NCBI GenBank assembly: GCA_022572905.1
Contig: JACZUZ010000099.1
Location: forward strand, 1-7,080
Reading direction: 5' to 3'
Source: Candidatus Zixiibacteriota bacterium
GTDB taxonomy: Bacteria > Zixibacteria > MSB-5A5 > GN15 > JACZUZ01
Length of the DNA: 7,080 nt
A program made the translations under genes and the position numbers. Below are positions 6,307 through 7,080 of the stretch, piece after piece (position 1 is the first letter of the stretch; each line of letters starts with the position of its first letter). The notes beneath the pieces were generated by a model. It saw only the letters and a list, made by a program, of their open reading frames with translations. It searched no databases and had not been told where the DNA came from.

Positions 6307-6333
6307 ATCAGTCAAGTCTCGACATTGACTGAT
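6307..6333. repeat. Perfect 9-bp inverted repeat downstream of the transporter gene
   Basis: Arms ATCAGTCAA (6307-6315) and TTGACTGAT (6325-6333) enclose the 9 nt GTCTCGACA, which itself contains GTC/GAC. It lies 35 nt past the transporter stop codon. On the minus strand the following bases are CCAACCATC, not a T-run, so it is at best a weak or Rho-assisted terminator, an RNA-stabilising hairpin, or a protein-binding site. Confidence 0.55.
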
Positions 6334-6367
6334 GAGGGGTGGCCGATTATCGTGCGACGATTCAGGT

Positions 6368-7080
6368 TCACTCCACGAAGATAATCGCCACCCCCAGAAA
6401 GGCGATCAGCGCTCCAATAATTGCTCTTGCGGACAGGCGCTCTTTGTGGATGATTGCTACCAGGGGGATGACCAAGATGGGTGTAAGCGCGATGAGCGTG
6501 GATGCTACCCCAACTTCGGTGTGAGTGATACCTTCCAACGCCGCCCAGACGCCAAGAGTGGGTCCCAAAATCGACCCTCCCAAGATCAGCTTTATTCGTA
6601 ATGGCGTGGAGAGCGAGCGCACGGTGGAACCTAGCTGACCGGCAATAAGAGCGCCAATCCAGATAGCCACAGTAGCGCTAAACATTCTTAAGAATCCGCC
6701 TGTCAGAGTGCTCATTTTGGTGGCCATAACATATTTTGCGATTACGAAACCAACTGCATGACAGACGGTTGCGAAGACTGTATAGAGAATAGCTTTCAGA
6801 GTGGCTGGCCGAAAGTTAGGCTCGTGGCGACGGCGCTCTGATGCAACCAGGATAGTCCCCACAATCGCCACACAAATTCCGAGGAGAGTCAGAATAGAGA
6901 GCCGCTCTGAAAGTACGAACCAGGCGATGATCGTTGACGCCACAGGATGAAGCGCAAAGAGCTGGGTCGTTTGGCGCGGACCCATTTCCTTCAAAGCGGA
7001 AAAATAGAAATAATCGCCGATTGTCAGTCCGATAATCCCGCTCAGGAAGAGAAGGGCAAGCTCCGGACTGGTGACAGCGC
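6368..7080 (-). CDS. EamA/DMT-superfamily transporter (N-terminus outside window)
   Basis: The frame is open from the right edge to the TGA at 6370-6368, giving about 236 visible residues. EamA proteins carry two copies of a five-helix unit, about 290-300 residues in all, so roughly 60 residues are missing. Visible are the last three helices of the first unit: LFLSGIIGLTIGDYFYFSAL, the TTQLFALHPVASTIIAWFVL segment with the typical E-R-L after it, and LTLLGICVAIVGTILVAS. A basic loop (SERRRHEP) links to five helices of the second unit, which again has a P-containing fourth helix (LIALTPILVIPLVAIIHKERLS) and ends with LIAFLGVAIIFVE. These are inner-membrane drug/metabolite carriers, often exporters of amino acids or nucleotide-type compounds; the substrate cannot be told from this sequence. 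A TTG at 6994 lies inside a conserved segment and is not the start. Confidence 0.93.
   Translation of the reverse strand, partial: AVTSPELALLFLSGIIGLTIGDYFYFSALKEMGPRQTTQLFALHPVASTIIAWFVLSERLSILTLLGICVAIVGTILVASERRRHEPNFRPATLKAILYTVFATVCHAVGFVIAKYVMATKMSTLTGGFLRMFSATVAIWIGALIAGQLGSTVRSLSTPLRIKLILGGSILGPTLGVWAALEGITHTEVGVASTLIALTPILVIPLVAIIHKERLSARAIIGALIAFLGVAIIFVE

Larger units (their letters stand above)
6011..6367. other. Regulatory intergenic region between the transporter and the metalloprotease
   Basis: This stretch of 357 nt carries no recognisable gene. From the protease side it holds the AGGAGG, a leader of about 68 nt, the ECF-like promoter with its palindrome (6085-6114), and a copy of the motif TGTTCCAATATAAT (6138-6151) that also occurs before thyX. 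Further away are a loose inverted repeat TTGGCGG/CCGCCAA (6226-6232 and 6263-6269), a perfect 9-bp inverted repeat (6307-6333), and a small hairpin ATCGT-GCG-ACGAT (6349-6361) just after the transporter stop. No T-tailed terminator follows the transporter gene. Confidence 0.6.

Noticed and set aside
1..7080. CRISPR array, insertion sequence, integrase or phage defence system
   Set aside because: No spaced direct repeats, transposase or integrase motifs, or defence gene families were found. The tRNA-Asn is intact, and I noticed no duplicated 3' fragment that would suggest an integration site.

Overview
This is an ordinary-looking bacterial chromosomal window with mixed base composition, no mobile elements and no CRISPR. 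It holds five protein genes, two of them cut by the window edges, and one tRNA. The gene families are widespread, so the host cannot be named from them. A Gram-negative host is suggested by the large secreted DUF5117/DUF4953-type metalloprotease with a Sec signal peptide, and by an RpoE/ECF-like promoter in front of it. A TAnnTTTG-type promoter in front of thyX hints at the Bacteroidota/FCB side of the tree, for example an uncultured FCB phylum such as Zixibacteria. That placement is inference only.

Layout, left to right. (1) Positions 1-638 (+): C-terminal part of a SpoIIE/RsbU-type PPM protein phosphatase. (2) Positions 656-728 (-): tRNA-Asn(GTT), convergent with the phosphatase, followed by a T-run. 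(3) Positions 729-1190: about 460 nt with no recognisable gene, containing weak promoter-like sequences and one inverted repeat. (4) Positions 1191-2111 (+): a LOG/TIGR00730-type Rossmann-fold protein, the family long mislabelled 'lysine decarboxylase'. (5) Positions 2170-3102 (-): thyX, flavin-dependent thymidylate synthase, convergent with the LOG gene and with a promoter so close to the ATG that the mRNA may be leaderless. (6) A strong intrinsic terminator at 3211-3239 (-). (7) Positions 3317-6010 (-): a secreted zinc metalloprotease of about 897 residues with an intact HExxHxxGxxH site and Met-turn. It most likely starts at a GTG behind a perfect AGGAGG rather than at the upstream ATG at 6076. 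(8) Positions 6011-6367: a regulatory intergenic region with an RpoE-like promoter overlapping a perfect palindrome. (9) Positions 6368-7080 (-): most of an EamA/DMT-family transporter, running off the right edge.

The genes do not form one operon or an evident joint pathway. The terminator separates the protease from thyX, and thyX and the protease each have their own promoter candidate. The LOG protein (nucleotide metabolism) and ThyX (dTMP synthesis) are convergent neighbours, so their proximity need not mean co-regulation. I found no convincing undescribed system. The most interesting material is regulatory: the ECF-like promoter and palindrome of the protease, the possibly leaderless thyX, and a near-identical 14-15 nt motif shared by the two upstream regions.
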